64,000 nt of DNA, taken from NCBI RefSeq assembly GCF_001855565.1, contig NZ_MKCR01000032.1, positions 124,001 to 188,000 on the forward strand. Reading direction: 5' to 3'. This DNA is from Chromobacterium amazonense. Lineage in GTDB: Bacteria > Pseudomonadota > Gammaproteobacteria > Burkholderiales > Chromobacteriaceae. Below, in pieces: positions 1-9,698 of the stretch. The first letter of the stretch is position 1, and each line of letters starts with the position of its first letter. A program made the translations under genes and the position numbers. The notes under the pieces are model-generated. The model had not been told where the DNA came from and did no database searches. It worked only from the letters and a program-made list of their open reading frames with translations.

Positions 1-361
1 ACGGCAGCAGGTTGCTGGCGGCGTTGATGGCGGCCTGGACCTCCTGTTCGGCGACATCCAGCGTCAGGTCCAGGCTGAATTGCAGCGTGATGACAGAGGC
101 GCCGCCGGAGCTGGACGAGGACATTTGCGACAGGCCCGGCATTTGGCCGAACTGGCGCTCCAGCGGCGCCGTGACCGACGAGGTCATCACGTCGGGGCTG
201 GCGCCGGGATACAGCGTCACCACCTGGATGGTGGGGTAGTCCACCTCGGGCAGGGCCGAAACCGGCAGCATGCGCCAGGACACCAGGCCAGTCAGCAGGA
301 TGGCCACCATCAACAAGGTGGTGGCCACCGGCCGCAGAATAAACGGACGGGACGGATTCAT
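1..361 (-). CDS. mdtB: RND multidrug efflux pump inner-membrane subunit, MdtB-like (partial, N-terminus only)
   Basis: Only the first ~120 residues lie in the window; the gene runs off the left edge. The start codon is the ATG read from 361. The N-terminus ([11 protein letters not shown], then a hydrophobic helix, then [20 protein letters not shown]) is the typical opening of an AcrB/MdtB-type RND transporter: TM1 followed by the first porter-domain strand. It lies 15 bases downstream of the adaptor gene mdtA, so the two form one operon. MdtB-type subunits use proton motive force to export drugs and bile-salt-like compounds through a tripartite envelope complex. The Mdt assignment rather than another HAE1 RND family rests on the short proline-rich start and on the neighbour, so it is moderately sure. 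Confidence 0.8.
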   Translation of the reverse strand, partial: MNPSRPFILRPVATTLLMVAILLTGLVSWRMLPVSALPEVDYPTIQVVTLYPGASPDVMTSSVTAPLERQFGQMPGLSQMSSSSSGGASVITLQFSLDLTLDVAEQEVQAAINAASNLLP

Positions 362-376
362 GCCTTTTCCTTCCGT

Positions 377-1627
377 TTAGTTGGCGGCGGAGGCTGGGCG
401 CTTGGCCTGCGGGCCGGCGCTGTGCTTTTTATGCCCCTTGCCCGCGTTGGCGGCGGCGGAGGCGGCTTCGCGCGCTTGCGCGGCGCGATCCACGACCTTG
501 ACCTGAGCGCCGTCGCGCAGCTTGTCTACGCCGTCTATGACTACGCGTTGGCCCGGCTTCAAGCCGTCCTCGATGATGGTGTTGTCGCCGGAGGCCGGGC
601 CGGTCTTGACCTTGGATAGGCTGACGGTGGAGTCGTCGCCCACGGTGTAAACGTAATTGCCTACTTTGCCCAATTGCACCGCCACCGTCGGCACCACGAT
701 GGCGTCTTTGCGCACACCCAGTTCAAGATTGACGTTGACGAACTGGTTAGGGAACAGCTGCTGCTGTTCATTGGCGAATTTGGCCTTGATATTGATGGTG
801 CCGGTGCCGGTGTTCAGCTGGTTGTCCAGCGCCAGCAGCGTGCCGTCGGCGAGCTTGTGCTTGTTGTCGCGGTCCCAGGCCTCAACCTTCAGCGTCTTGT
901 TGTCCCTGGCGGCCTGTAGCACAGAGGCCAGGTTGGCTTCCGGAATGGCGAACACCACGTTGATGGGCTGGGTCTGGGTGATGGTGACCAGGCCGTTGGC
1001 GTCGCTGGCGTGGACGATATTGCCCGGGTCCACCTGGCGCAAGCCGACGCGGCCGCTGACCGGCGCGGTGATGCGTGCGTAGTCGACATTCAGCTTGGCT
1101 ACGGCTACGGCGCCTTGGTCCACCTTGACCGTGCCTTCGTATTGATGCACCAGGGCCTGTTGGGTATCGACCTGCTGTTTGGAAATGGAATTCTGTCCCG
1201 ACAGCTGCTGGTAGCGCGCTAGGTCTATCCTGGCGTTGGCCAGCAGGGCCTGGTCGCGTTGCAGCTGGCCTTCCGCCTGGGTCAGCGTGGCCTGGTAGGG
1301 ACGGGAATCGAGTTCGGCCAGCAACTGCCCTTGCTTGACCATCTGGCCTTCGGTGAAGTGCACCTTGTCCAGCTGGCCGTCGACGCGGCTGCGCACGGTG
1401 ACGGTATAGGTGGAGTTGACTGTGCCCAGCGCGTTCAAGCGCAGCGGAGCATCCATGGTTCTGACTTCGGCCACGCCTACGGCCACCGGCGCCGCTCCCT
1501 TGTTCCTGGCTGCCGCCTCCATGGCGTTCTGGCTATGTTGGTGCCACCACCAGCCGCCGCCCAGGACGGCGATGACGGCGATGATGAGCGGCAGGCGGCG
1601 GGATTTGACGGGCGTGGGGCTTGACAT
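377..1627 (-). CDS. mdtA: RND efflux periplasmic adaptor, MdtA-like
   Basis: A 416-residue membrane fusion protein. The chosen ATG at 1627 has a GGAG motif about 8 bases upstream; a longer reading frame adds 45 residues with no signal-like character. A single N-terminal membrane anchor (residues ~9-28) is followed by the biotinyl-lipoyl-like hairpin domain (AELDSRPYQATLTQAEGQL), a coiled-coil hairpin, and the beta-barrel domain (VSGRVGLRQVDPGN, then FAIPEANL). The tail is Ala/Lys-rich. The adaptor bridges the inner-membrane pump encoded next (mdtB) and an outer-membrane channel not seen here. It is transcribed leftward from the divergent region shared with kup. Confidence 0.88.
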   Translation of the reverse strand: MSSPTPVKSRRLPLIIAVIAVLGGGWWWHQHSQNAMEAAARNKGAAPVAVGVAEVRTMDAPLRLNALGTVNSTYTVTVRSRVDGQLDKVHFTEGQMVKQGQLLAELDSRPYQATLTQAEGQLQRDQALLANARIDLARYQQLSGQNSISKQQVDTQQALVHQYEGTVKVDQGAVAVAKLNVDYARITAPVSGRVGLRQVDPGNIVHASDANGLVTITQTQPINVVFAIPEANLASVLQAARDNKTLKVEAWDRDNKHKLADGTLLALDNQLNTGTGTINIKAKFANEQQQLFPNQFVNVNLELGVRKDAIVVPTVAVQLGKVGNYVYTVGDDSTVSLSKVKTGPASGDNTIIEDGLKPGQRVVIDGVDKLRDGAQVKVVDRAAQAREAASAAANAGKGHKKHSAGPQAKRPASAAN

Positions 1628-2041
1628 GCAGGTGCTCCGGAATGGCGTATCATTTGTTATTGATCGTGCATAGCATGACAGTTTTTCATGCGTTTTGCTG
1701 CATAACTGGCGCATAAAGCGGCAGACTATGCCAATAAAAACCGTGCTAAATCGTGCCTGCATAATATGAGCGTGGTTTGAGCGCGGGCGCGCTTTGTGTT
1801 TGAATTTGTTAAATTAAAGCAATTGTTTGCTTTCTTTTTGTGGCGGCTTGTCTCAAGTGGAGCCGGGAAACGCTTTTGCGTCATGGGCTTGCGCGGGGCG
1901 CCGTGCCGTGACGCCTGGATTGTGATTTTTACCGATTGTTTGCGTATGGGATGAAATGTTTACGCGAAATTTATCCGCCACGGTCTAGCATGCGCTTTCC
2001 ACCGTGCCCGCGGCGCGGCAGGGACAGGTAGCGATAAGGAG
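1628..2041. other. Divergent intergenic region between mdtA and kup
   Basis: A 414-base region without a convincing gene. It is markedly AT-rich around 1799-1840, where a short inverted repeat (AAAGCAA, TTGT, TTGCTTT at 1816-1833) is followed by CTTTTT. Both flanking genes point away from it, so their promoters should lie here. I could not pick a -35/-10 pair with confidence on either strand, and I see no small RNA signature. Confidence 0.5.
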
Positions 2042-3967
2042 ATGATGATGCAGGCAGGTGTGCGCAACGGGGCTATCGCGGCTTCCGATCGAAAACGACA
2101 GCCGGCGGCGGCGATGCTGGCGCTGGCCGCGCTGGGCGTGGTGTTTGGCGATTTGGGCACCAGTCCGCTTTACGCCTTGCAGGAGGCGTTCAACGGCGAT
2201 CACGGCGTGCGGCCGACGCCGGACAATGTGGTGGGCGTGGTGTCGCTGTTCTTGTGGTCCTTGATTCTGATGGTCAGCATCAAGTACGTGCTGGTGCTGA
2301 TGCGGGCAGACAATAAAGGAGAGGGCGGCATTCTGGCGCTGCTGGCGCAGATCGCCGGCGACAAGGCCGAGACGGCCGGCCGTTCCACTTGTTTCTGGGT
2401 CTTGCTCGGCTTGGCCGGCGCGGCCATGTTGTATGGCGATGGCGTGATCACGCCGGCAGTTTCCGTGCTGAGCGCGATGGAAGGCTTACAGGTGGCCACG
2501 CCCGCGCTGGCGGCCTATGTGGTGCCGGCCACCATAGCGATTCTGGTGCTGCTGTTCATGGTGCAGCCATTCGGCTCCGGCCGGGTGGGCGTGGTGTTCG
2601 GCCCCATTCTGGCCGCCTGGTTCGTAGCGATCGCCGCGCTCGGCATCGCCCAGTTGTGGCAGAACCCGGCCATTCTGCAAGCGATCAACCCCTTGCACGG
2701 CATCAGCTATTTTCAGCGCAACGGCTTTGCCGGCTTTGTTTCGCTGGGCGCGGTGGTGTTGTGTCTGACCGGCGCCGAGGCGCTGTACGCCGATATGGGG
2801 CACTTCGGCGCGCGGCCTATCCGCCTGGCCTGGTATGGCCTGGCGCTGCCTGCGCTGCTGTTGAGCTATCTGGGGCAGGGCGCGCTGCTGCTGGCCCATC
2901 CCCAACTATCAGGCCGGCCGTTCTATTCGATGGTGCCGGAGTGGGGCCTGTATCCGATGGTGGCGCTGGCGACCTTGGCCACCATCGTCGCGTCGCAGGC
3001 GCTGATCACGGCGGTATTCTCTCTCACCCATCAATCGGTGCAGCTCGGTTTCTTCCCGCGGGTGCTGGTGCTGCATACCTCGCGCAGCCACAAGGGCCAG
3101 ATTTATCTGCCGCTGCTGAACTGGCTGCTGATGCTGGCAACCGTGGCGGTGGTGCTGGGTTTCCGCCAGTCGGACAAGCTCGCCGCCGCCTTCGGCCTGG
3201 CCGTCTCCACCACCATGGCCATCACCACCATCTTGTTTGCCGTGTTGGCGCGCGGCCGTTGGCATTGGCCGTGGTGGGCGGTGATCGTGGTGGCCGGCAG
3301 CCTGTTCGCGGTCGATGTGGCTTTCGTGCTCGCCAACGCGCTGAAGTTCATGGATGGCGGCTGGCTGCCGCTGACATTGGGCCTGTTCATGTTCATGTTG
3401 ATGGGCTGCTGGTTTGGCGGCCGCCGGCTGCAGGTGAGGGAAGGGCAGGACAGGCAGCTGCCAATCGAGGCGCTGCTGTCCAGTTTGCAGATGAACCCGG
3501 TGGCGCGCATTCCGGGCGTCGGCGTGTTTTTGTCGGAGAACGCGGACGGCACGCCGCTGGTGATGCTGCACCACCTGAAGCACAACCAGGTATTGCATGA
3601 GACCGTATTGCTGCTGACCCTGCAGATGCAGGACGTGCCGCGTGTGAAAGGCGAGCGCGTGGCGGTGCGGCGGCTGGGCGAGGGCGTGGCGCGCGTGGTG
3701 GCGCGCTACGGCTATATGGAAGAGCCCGATGTGCCGGAGGTGATGGCGCATGCGTCCGCCTTGTTGAATCTGCCGGCGCTGGAGCCGCTTTGCACCACTT
3801 ATTATCTTGGGCGGCAGACGCTGGTTCCCGCTGCGGGCAGCAGCCGCTTCAAGCGCTGGCTGATCGGCGTGTTCGGTGTTCTGCGGCAGAACGCGCGCAG
3901 CGCCACGCTGTATTTCCGTTTGCCGCCAAACAGGGTGGTGGAGTTGGGCGCCCGGATTGAGCTGTAA
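2042..3967 (+). CDS. kup: Low-affinity potassium transporter Kup
   Basis: A 641-residue protein of the KUP/HAK/KT family, importing K+ with protons across the inner membrane. The family signature GVVFGDLGTSPLYAL sits near the N-terminus, followed by about 12 hydrophobic segments. The motif LYADMGHFGARPIRLAW near residue 250 and a soluble C-terminal domain of ~190 residues are standard. Length matches E. coli Kup (622). The start has three tandem ATG codons (2042, 2045, 2048). The AAGGAG ribosome site at 2036-2041 abuts the first, so the third ATG has the best spacing. It is monocistronic: a strong terminator follows. Confidence 0.95.
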   Translation: MMMQAGVRNGAIAASDRKRQPAAAMLALAALGVVFGDLGTSPLYALQEAFNGDHGVRPTPDNVVGVVSLFLWSLILMVSIKYVLVLMRADNKGEGGILALLAQIAGDKAETAGRSTCFWVLLGLAGAAMLYGDGVITPAVSVLSAMEGLQVATPALAAYVVPATIAILVLLFMVQPFGSGRVGVVFGPILAAWFVAIAALGIAQLWQNPAILQAINPLHGISYFQRNGFAGFVSLGAVVLCLTGAEALYADMGHFGARPIRLAWYGLALPALLLSYLGQGALLLAHPQLSGRPFYSMVPEWGLYPMVALATLATIVASQALITAVFSLTHQSVQLGFFPRVLVLHTSRSHKGQIYLPLLNWLLMLATVAVVLGFRQSDKLAAAFGLAVSTTMAITTILFAVLARGRWHWPWWAVIVVAGSLFAVDVAFVLANALKFMDGGWLPLTLGLFMFMLMGCWFGGRRLQVREGQDRQLPIEALLSSLQMNPVARIPGVGVFLSENADGTPLVMLHHLKHNQVLHETVLLLTLQMQDVPRVKGERVAVRRLGEGVARVVARYGYMEEPDVPEVMAHASALLNLPALEPLCTTYYLGRQTLVPAAGSSRFKRWLIGVFGVLRQNARSATLYFRLPPNRVVELGARIEL

Positions 3968-3996
3968 TGCAACACTTTGCGGGATAAGACAATGAG

Positions 3997-4020
3997 GCCG
4001 GGCTGCGCCCGGCTTTTTCT
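3997..4020 (+). terminator. Rho-independent terminator after kup
   Basis: A perfect 7-bp stem GCCGGGC/GCCCGGC with loop TGC, followed directly by TTTTTCTT. It lies 30 bases past the kup stop codon. Confidence 0.9.
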
Positions 4021-4216
4021 TGCCTGTCGGGCGGTGCGGGCGCATTGATATTTCTCATTCGAACATGACATTTTCGTTTTTTGCTGAAAATGGCGGATTC
4101 AGGCTAGTCAATGCCCGCGATCGATGTCATTCTTTGCCGCTTTATTAGTCGACCCTTAAGATCAGGGGCCGTCCGGCGCGAGCCGCGCGGAGAGAAATAC
4201 GCAGAGAGAGTTGGAT

Positions 4217-5743
4217 ATGGACAAGAAACAAGACGCCCAGGAGCTGCGCCGTTCGCTGCAGGCGCGCCACCTGTCGATGATCGCGATCGGCGGCTCCATC
4301 GGCACCGGCCTGTTCCTGGCTTCCGGCGCCACCATTTCGGGCGCCGGCGCAGGCGGCGCGCTGCTGGCCTATGCCTTGGTGGGCCTGATGGTGTACTTCC
4401 TGATGACCAGTCTGGGCGAAATGGCCGCCTTCATGCCGGTGTCCGGCTCGTTCCAGGTTTACGGCTCGCGCTTCGTCGATCCGGCCTTCGGCTTCGCCCA
4501 GGGCTGGAACTATTGGTATAACTGGGCGATCACCATCGCGGTGGAGCTGGCCGCGGCCGCCATCATTATGAATTACTGGTTCCCCGGCGTGCCGGGCGTG
4601 CTGTGGAGCGGCGGCTTCCTGGCCATCATCTTCGTGCTGAACTACTTCTCGGTGAAGGGTTTCGGCGAGGCCGAGTTCTGGTGCTCGATGCTGAAAGTGG
4701 CCACCATCATCGCCTTCATCGTCATCGGCTTTCTGATGATTCTGGGCATCATGACCGAACCCGATCCGCACCGCATCGCGCCGGGGCTGGCCGTGATGAC
4801 GCAGGGCGACGGCGCCTTCATCGGCGGCCTGGCGGCCTTCGTCGGCGTGGCCATGGTGGTGGGCTTCTCGTTCCAGGGCACCGAACTGATCGGCGTGGCC
4901 GCCGGCGAGTCCGCCAATCCGGGGCGAACCATTCCGCGCGCCGTGCGCCAGATCTTCTGGCGCATCCTGATGTTCTACATGCTGTCCATCCTGATCATCG
5001 GCCTGATCCTGCCGCACAACGACCCCTCGCTGCTGAAGAACGACATGAAAGACGTCGGCGCCAGCCCGTTCACCCTGGTGTTCAATCGCGCCGGCTTGGC
5101 CTTCGCCGCCAGCCTGATGAACGCGGTGATCCTGTCCGCCATCCTGTCGGCCGGCAACTCCGGCATGTACGCCTCCACCCGCATGCTGTACGCGATGGCC
5201 AAGAACGGCATGGCGCCGAAATTGTTCAGCAAGCTGTCCGACAACGGCGTGCCGCGCAACGCGCTGTATGCCACCACCCTGGTAGCCTGCCTGTGCTTCC
5301 TGACCTCCTTGTTCGAGAGCAATGCGGTGTATATGTGGTTGCTGAACTCGTCCGGCATGACCGGATTCATTGCTTGGCTGGGCGTCGCGATCAGCCACTA
5401 CCGCTTCCGTCGCGCCTATGTGAAGCAGGGCTACAGCCTGGACGACCTGCCGTATCAAGCCAAGTGGTTCCCGCTGGGGCCGATGTTCGCCTTCGCCTTG
5501 TGTCTGCTGATCATGCTGGGGCAGAACTACACCGCCTTCACCGCGGCCAAGGTCGATTGGTACGGCGTGATCGCCACCTATTTGGGCATTCCCTTGTTCC
5601 TGGCTTTGTGGTGGGGCTATCGCGTGATGCACAAGACGACTCTGGTGCCGCTGGAGGAGATCGAGCTGGCCGAAGCGCATCGCAAGGCGCTGGATCAGCG
5701 CGGCGAAGGCAAGGGCGGCAAGCTGGCCTCCGCGCAAGCCTGA
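4217..5743 (+). CDS. lysP: Lysine-specific permease, LysP-like APC transporter
   Basis: A 508-residue amino acid/proton symporter with 12 predicted membrane segments. The N-terminal motif RHLSMIAIGGSIGTGLF is the APC substrate-backbone site. The body closely follows E. coli LysP: MTSLGEMAAFMPVSGSF, GWNYWYNWAITIAVELAAA, VGFSFQGTELIGVAAGES, then SAGNSGMYASTRMLYAMA and SSGMTGFIAWLGVAISHYRF. That resemblance is why lysine is preferred over other cationic or aromatic amino acids. I chose the ATG at 4217, six bases after AGAGAG, over a TTG two codons upstream. It stands alone between two terminators. Substrate is inferred from family resemblance. Confidence 0.85.
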   Translation: MDKKQDAQELRRSLQARHLSMIAIGGSIGTGLFLASGATISGAGAGGALLAYALVGLMVYFLMTSLGEMAAFMPVSGSFQVYGSRFVDPAFGFAQGWNYWYNWAITIAVELAAAAIIMNYWFPGVPGVLWSGGFLAIIFVLNYFSVKGFGEAEFWCSMLKVATIIAFIVIGFLMILGIMTEPDPHRIAPGLAVMTQGDGAFIGGLAAFVGVAMVVGFSFQGTELIGVAAGESANPGRTIPRAVRQIFWRILMFYMLSILIIGLILPHNDPSLLKNDMKDVGASPFTLVFNRAGLAFAASLMNAVILSAILSAGNSGMYASTRMLYAMAKNGMAPKLFSKLSDNGVPRNALYATTLVACLCFLTSLFESNAVYMWLLNSSGMTGFIAWLGVAISHYRFRRAYVKQGYSLDDLPYQAKWFPLGPMFAFALCLLIMLGQNYTAFTAAKVDWYGVIATYLGIPLFLALWWGYRVMHKTTLVPLEEIELAEAHRKALDQRGEGKGGKLASAQA

Positions 5744-5762
5744 CGACTTGCGGATATTTGAC

Positions 5763-5790
5763 AAAGCCCGCTGGCAAGCGGGCTTTTTTT
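5763..5790 (+). terminator. Rho-independent terminator after lysP
   Basis: A 10-bp stem AAAGCCCGCT/AGCGGGCTTT with loop GGCA runs into a T tract, 19 bases after the permease stop. Confidence 0.9.
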
Positions 5791-5845
5791 ATGGTTTCAT
5801 CCGCAATCTCGATACCATTTGAAATATTCCGCGGAGCCGGCCCCG

Positions 5846-6547
5846 ATGCAGTTGCTGTCCATCTTCATGACCAAGTTTCTTTTCGTGATGGCCGCGCTGC
5901 TGCCCATCATGAACCCGCCGGGGCTGGTGCCCATTTTCATCTCGATGACGGCGCGCAATACGCCGCAGCAGCGCCGCTACCTGGCGCGCCGGATCGCCCT
6001 GTATTGCGCCTTGTTGCTGGTGGGCAGCATGTACGTCGGCGGTTACGTGCTGTCGTTTTTCGGGGTTTCGCTGCCGGTGGTGCAGATGTCCGGCGGCCTG
6101 CTGATCACCTTCGCCGCCTGGCGCATGCTGAACGACACGCCGGCGGAATCCAGCCAGACGTCCAGCGAACCTGCGCGTTCTGACAACACGGCTGAGCTGA
6201 AGCAACGGGCCTTCTATCCCTTGACCTTCCCCCTGACGGTGGGGCCGGGCTCGATTTCCGTGGCCATCACCATCGGCGCCACGCTCACCGGCAGCGGCAA
6301 GGGCATCGTCCGCTACGCCATCGCCCCGCTGGCGGGATCGGCCGCCGTGCTGGCCAGCAGCGTGCTGGTCTACCTGTGCTACGCCCACGCGGACAAGCTG
6401 CTGCGCTACCTGGGGCAGACCGGCTCCATCGTCTTCCTGCGGCTGTCCGCCTTCATCTTGCTGTGTCTGGGCGTGCAGATCATGTGGGACGGCTTTGGCG
6501 AGCTGGCCAGTCAATGGCTGCAGGATCATGCCGGCCTGTTACATTGA
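5846..6547 (+). CDS. MarC family (UPF0056) integral membrane protein
   Basis: A 233-residue membrane protein with six hydrophobic segments. Family hallmarks are the N-terminal helix with LLPIMNPPGLVPIFISMT and the mid-protein FYPLTFPLTVGPGSISVAIT, both conserved in MarC/YchE/YhgN proteins. The function of the family is not established; the older link to multiple antibiotic resistance in E. coli was not confirmed. ATG 5846 is chosen because CGGAG precedes it; a TTG nine codons upstream lacks a ribosome site. A polar stretch (ESSQTSSEPARSD) between TM3 and TM4 is the usual variable loop. It appears to be a single-gene unit. Confidence 0.88.
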   Translation: MQLLSIFMTKFLFVMAALLPIMNPPGLVPIFISMTARNTPQQRRYLARRIALYCALLLVGSMYVGGYVLSFFGVSLPVVQMSGGLLITFAAWRMLNDTPAESSQTSSEPARSDNTAELKQRAFYPLTFPLTVGPGSISVAITIGATLTGSGKGIVRYAIAPLAGSAAVLASSVLVYLCYAHADKLLRYLGQTGSIVFLRLSAFILLCLGVQIMWDGFGELASQWLQDHAGLLH

Positions 6548-6665
6548 CCAGTTGATGCCGCATGGCTGCGCCATGGCCGGCGTTTATTGATTTGAGGCAA
6601 AGCGACGGCGGGTAGGGCGGCGCACACTGTGCTCAACATTTCGAGTCCATTCATGGAGACGGACA

Positions 6666-7799
6666 ATGAGCACAAGCGCTTTCTTCATCCCCTCGCTCAA
6701 TCTGATGGGCGCCGGCTGTCTGCAGCAGGCGGTTGAAACCATGCGCGGCCATGGCTTTCGCCGCGCCTTGATCGTGACGGACCAGGGCTTGGTCAAGGCC
6801 GGCCTGGCCGGCAAGGTCGCCCAGATGCTGGGCGAGGCCGATATCGAGCCGGTGATCTTTGACGGCGTGCATCCCAATCCAAGCTGCGCCAACGTCAATG
6901 CCGGCCTGTCCCTGCTGAAAGAGAAGAAGTGCGACGTGGTGGTGTCGCTGGGCGGCGGCTCGCCGCACGACTGCGCCAAGGCCATCGCGCTGGTAGCGGT
7001 GAACGGCGGCAAGATCCAGGATTACGAGGGCGTGGATCGGTCGGCCAAGCCGCAATTGCCGCTGGTAGCGATCAACACCACCGCCGGCACCGCGTCGGAG
7101 ATGACCCGCTTCTGCATCATCACCGACGAATCCCGCCACATCAAGATGGCCATCGTCGACAAGCACACCACGCCGATTCTATCGGTCAACGATCCGGAAA
7201 CCATGGCCGGCATGCCGGCCTCGCTGACCGCCGCCACCGGCATGGACGCGCTGACCCACGCTGTGGAAGCCTATGTGTCCACTATCGCCACTCCCATCAC
7301 CGACGCCTGCGCCTTGAAGGCGGTGGAACTGATCGCCGGCTTCCTGCGCCGGGCGGTGAAGGACGGCAAGGACATGGAAGCGCGCGAGCAGATGGCTTAC
7401 GCGCAGTTCCTGGCCGGCATGGCCTTCAACAACGCCTCGCTGGGCTATGTGCACGCGATGGCGCACCAACTGGGCGGGTTCTACGATCTGCCGCACGGCG
7501 TGTGCAACGCGGTGCTGCTGCCGCATGTGCAAGTGTTTAACGCCGCCGTCGCAGGCGAGCGGCTGGGCGATGTGGCCCTGGCCTTGGGCGAGAAGACCCG
7601 CAGCGCCGAAGCCGCCATCGCCGCGATCAAGCGTCTTGCCGCCGATGTCGGCATCCCGGCCGGCTTGAAAGAGCTGGGCGTGAAAGAAGCCGATATTCCT
7701 GTCCTGGCCGACAACGCCTTGAAGGATGCCTGTGGCCTGACCAATCCGCGCAAGGCCAGCCACGAAGAAATCTGCGCGATCTTCCGCGCGGCCATCTAG
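6666..7799 (+). CDS. yiaY: Iron-containing alcohol dehydrogenase, YiaY/AdhB-like
   Basis: A 377-residue group III NAD-dependent dehydrogenase that interconverts alcohols and aldehydes. The cofactor motif GGGSPHD is at 96-102. The four expected iron ligands are D194, H198, H263 and H277, within [23 protein letters not shown] and DLPHGVCNA. The sequence follows E. coli YiaY and Zymomonas AdhB almost end to end, including [20 protein letters not shown]. The ATG at 6666 follows GGAGACGGACA. Ethanol or 1,2-diol substrates are possible; the sequence does not decide. Confidence 0.92.
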   Translation: MSTSAFFIPSLNLMGAGCLQQAVETMRGHGFRRALIVTDQGLVKAGLAGKVAQMLGEADIEPVIFDGVHPNPSCANVNAGLSLLKEKKCDVVVSLGGGSPHDCAKAIALVAVNGGKIQDYEGVDRSAKPQLPLVAINTTAGTASEMTRFCIITDESRHIKMAIVDKHTTPILSVNDPETMAGMPASLTAATGMDALTHAVEAYVSTIATPITDACALKAVELIAGFLRRAVKDGKDMEAREQMAYAQFLAGMAFNNASLGYVHAMAHQLGGFYDLPHGVCNAVLLPHVQVFNAAVAGERLGDVALALGEKTRSAEAAIAAIKRLAADVGIPAGLKELGVKEADIPVLADNALKDACGLTNPRKASHEEICAIFRAAI

Positions 7800-7831
7800 C
7801 CGCGCCGCCCGGCCCTTGCCGGCCGGGTTTC

Positions 7832-7860
7832 TCCGCGGCCTGAACGTTCCAGGCCGCGGA
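7832..7860. repeat. Long perfect hairpin after the alcohol dehydrogenase
   Basis: An 11-bp perfect inverted repeat (TCCGCGGCCTG/CAGGCCGCGGA) with loop AACGTTC, 30 bases past the stop. No T tract follows, so it is probably an mRNA 3' end stabiliser or transcript-processing hairpin rather than a clean intrinsic terminator. A second GC hairpin (CCCGGC/GCCGGG, 7809-7827) followed by TTT precedes it and may be the actual terminator. Confidence 0.55.
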
Positions 7861-7919
7861 ATCACCGCCCACGGGAGGCTGGCCAGCATGGCCGGCGCCT
7901 CGCGGACAAGGAGGGTTAT

Positions 7920-8291
7920 ATGAACGCCTCTATACGTCTGGTTTCCATCGGGCAATGCAAAATTCCCCCCGCCAAGGGCTTTCTGCTGTCAAGCAAATGG
8001 CCGCGACAGTGGCCGCGCGCGGTCCTCTTGCCAGACCACTGGCTGCGGCGCGTGCTGCCTACGGAAGAACTGGTGGCTTGGATGCATGGCGACAGCGTGC
8101 GTTGGCCGACGTTCTGCGACATTTACTGGGCGGATCTGAGCGCCAATCCCGCGCGCTGGCAGGCCTTGCTTGGGGCGATGCGCGAGGGCGAGCTGGTATT
8201 GCTGCATGATTGCGGCGACGGCCAGTACACCTCGGTGCGCGCGCTGGAGCAGTTTTTGCGGCGGCAGGACGAAAACGGCATGGCGGCCTGA
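7920..8291 (+). CDS. DUF488 family protein (divergent)
   Basis: A 123-residue soluble protein. Its layout fits DUF488/YeaO-like proteins: KWPRQWPRAVLLPDHWLRRVLPT in place of the family RLWPRG...WLK..AP, then ELVAWMHGDSVRWPTFCDIYW, then a C-terminal strand GELVLLHDCGDGQYTSVRALEQFL in place of the usual LLY..RDEEHN. The family has no settled biochemical role. It lacks the usual RLWPRG core, so it is a divergent member. ATG 7920 follows GGAGGG. It is probably transcribed alone; metZ begins 125 bases later. Confidence 0.65.
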   Translation: MNASIRLVSIGQCKIPPAKGFLLSSKWPRQWPRAVLLPDHWLRRVLPTEELVAWMHGDSVRWPTFCDIYWADLSANPARWQALLGAMREGELVLLHDCGDGQYTSVRALEQFLRRQDENGMAA

Positions 8292-8416
8292 GCGGCCAAA
8301 TTTCCTAAGCGGAACAGCCATAGCGCCCGATGGCATTTAGCAAGCGGGCGGTTTTCGGGCAAGATAGGCGTGTAAGCACTGCCGGCGCTAAGCCGGGATG
8401 AGAAAGAGAGACGCGC

Positions 8417-9598
8417 ATGTTGGACCCGCAACAAGAGAATCTGCATCCGGAAACGCTGGCGATTCGCTCCGGCCGCACCATTAGCGAATATGGCGAACAC
8501 AGCCAGGGGCTGTTCCTCACCTCCAGTTTCACCTATGAGTCCGCGGCGCAGGCCGCGGCCATGTTCCTCGGCGAGATCGAGGGCTATACCTATTCCCGCT
8601 TCACCAATCCCACCGTCTCCGCCTTCCAGCAACGGCTTGCGCAGATGGAGGGCGGCGAACGCGCCATTGCCACCGCCACCGGCATGGCGGCCATCCAGGC
8701 CATCATGATGACGCTGCTGCAGGCGGGCGATCATATGGTTTCCTCGCAAAGCCTGTTTGGCTCCACCACCAATCTGTTCGCCAATCAGCTGGCCAAGTTC
8801 GGCGTGACCACGACTTTTGTCGATGCGCGCGATCTGCAAGCCTGGCGCGCCGCGATCCAGCCGAACACCAAGCTGCTGTTCCTGGAGACCCCTTCCAATC
8901 CGCTGACCGAAGTGGCCGACGTGGCCGCCGTCGCCGATATCGCCCACGCGCATGATGCCTTGCTGGTGGTGGACAACAGTTTCTGTTCGCCGGCGCTGCA
9001 GCAGCCCTTGAGGCTGGGCGCCGATCTGGTGATGCATTCGGCCACCAAATTCATCGACGGCCATGGCCGGGTGATGGGCGGCGCTGTGGTGGGCAGCGAC
9101 AAGCTGGTCGAGCAGGTCTATTTGCACGTGCGCACCGCAGGACCGTCGCTGTCGCCGTTCAATGCCTGGACGCTGCTGTCCGGGTTGGAGACGCTGCATC
9201 TGCGCATGGAAAAACACAGCGCCAACGCGCTGGAGCTGGCGCGTTGGTTGGAGGCGCAGCCCAATGTCGAGCGCGTGTATTATCCCGGCCTGGAGAGTCA
9301 TCCTCAGTACGAGTTGGCTCGCCGCCAGCAGAAGAGCGGCGGGGCGGTGGTGTCCTTCGTGGTGAAGGGCGGCCGCGAGGCGGCGTGGAAGGTGGTGGAC
9401 AGCGTGCGGGTGATTTCGCGCACGGCGAATCTGGGCGATGTGAAAAGCACCATCACCCACCCAGCCAGCACCACCCATGCCCGCGTGACGCCCGAGGCGC
9501 GCGAGAAGGCCGGCATTGTCGAGGGGCTGTTGCGCGTTAGCGTCGGTCTGGAAAATGTGTTGGACTTGCAGCGGGATTTGGCGCTGGGCCTTGACTAA
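8417..9598 (+). CDS. metZ: O-succinylhomoserine sulfhydrylase
   Basis: A 393-residue PLP enzyme of the Cys/Met metabolism family. It makes homocysteine from O-succinylhomoserine and sulfide (direct sulfhydrylation) in methionine synthesis. The PLP lysine is K211 in HSATKFIDGHGR, with D186 in VVDNSFCSPAL contacting the cofactor and YSRFTNPT (59-66) contributing phosphate binding. The start HPETLAIRSGR and the ending TARVTPEAREKAGI-like segment are typical of MetZ rather than MetB or MetC. ATG 8417 follows AAGAGAGA. A strong terminator ends the unit. Confidence 0.94.
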   Translation: MLDPQQENLHPETLAIRSGRTISEYGEHSQGLFLTSSFTYESAAQAAAMFLGEIEGYTYSRFTNPTVSAFQQRLAQMEGGERAIATATGMAAIQAIMMTLLQAGDHMVSSQSLFGSTTNLFANQLAKFGVTTTFVDARDLQAWRAAIQPNTKLLFLETPSNPLTEVADVAAVADIAHAHDALLVVDNSFCSPALQQPLRLGADLVMHSATKFIDGHGRVMGGAVVGSDKLVEQVYLHVRTAGPSLSPFNAWTLLSGLETLHLRMEKHSANALELARWLEAQPNVERVYYPGLESHPQYELARRQQKSGGAVVSFVVKGGREAAWKVVDSVRVISRTANLGDVKSTITHPASTTHARVTPEAREKAGIVEGLLRVSVGLENVLDLQRDLALGLD

Positions 9599-9622
9599 GC
9601 CCTTTTAACGCGTGTTTCATTC

Positions 9623-9660
9623 AAACGGCAGTCTAAAATCAAGACTGCCGTTTTTTTGTT
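9623..9660 (+). terminator. Rho-independent terminator after metZ
   Basis: A 12-bp perfect stem AAACGGCAGTCT/AGACTGCCGTTT with loop AAAATCA runs into a T7 tract. Confidence 0.93.
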
Positions 9661-9698
9661 TGCCCTGAGCGGTGAATGAGCAAGGCGCCCTGCATGCC

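Noticed and set aside
1628-1762. A 45-residue N-terminal extension of mdtA
   Set aside because: The extension has no membrane or signal character, while ATG 1627 has a good ribosome site and a proper membrane anchor.
1816-1840. A terminator-like AAAGCAA/TTGCTTT hairpin followed by T-rich DNA
   Set aside because: The stem is short and AT-rich, and no gene ends nearby, so it is unlikely to terminate transcription.
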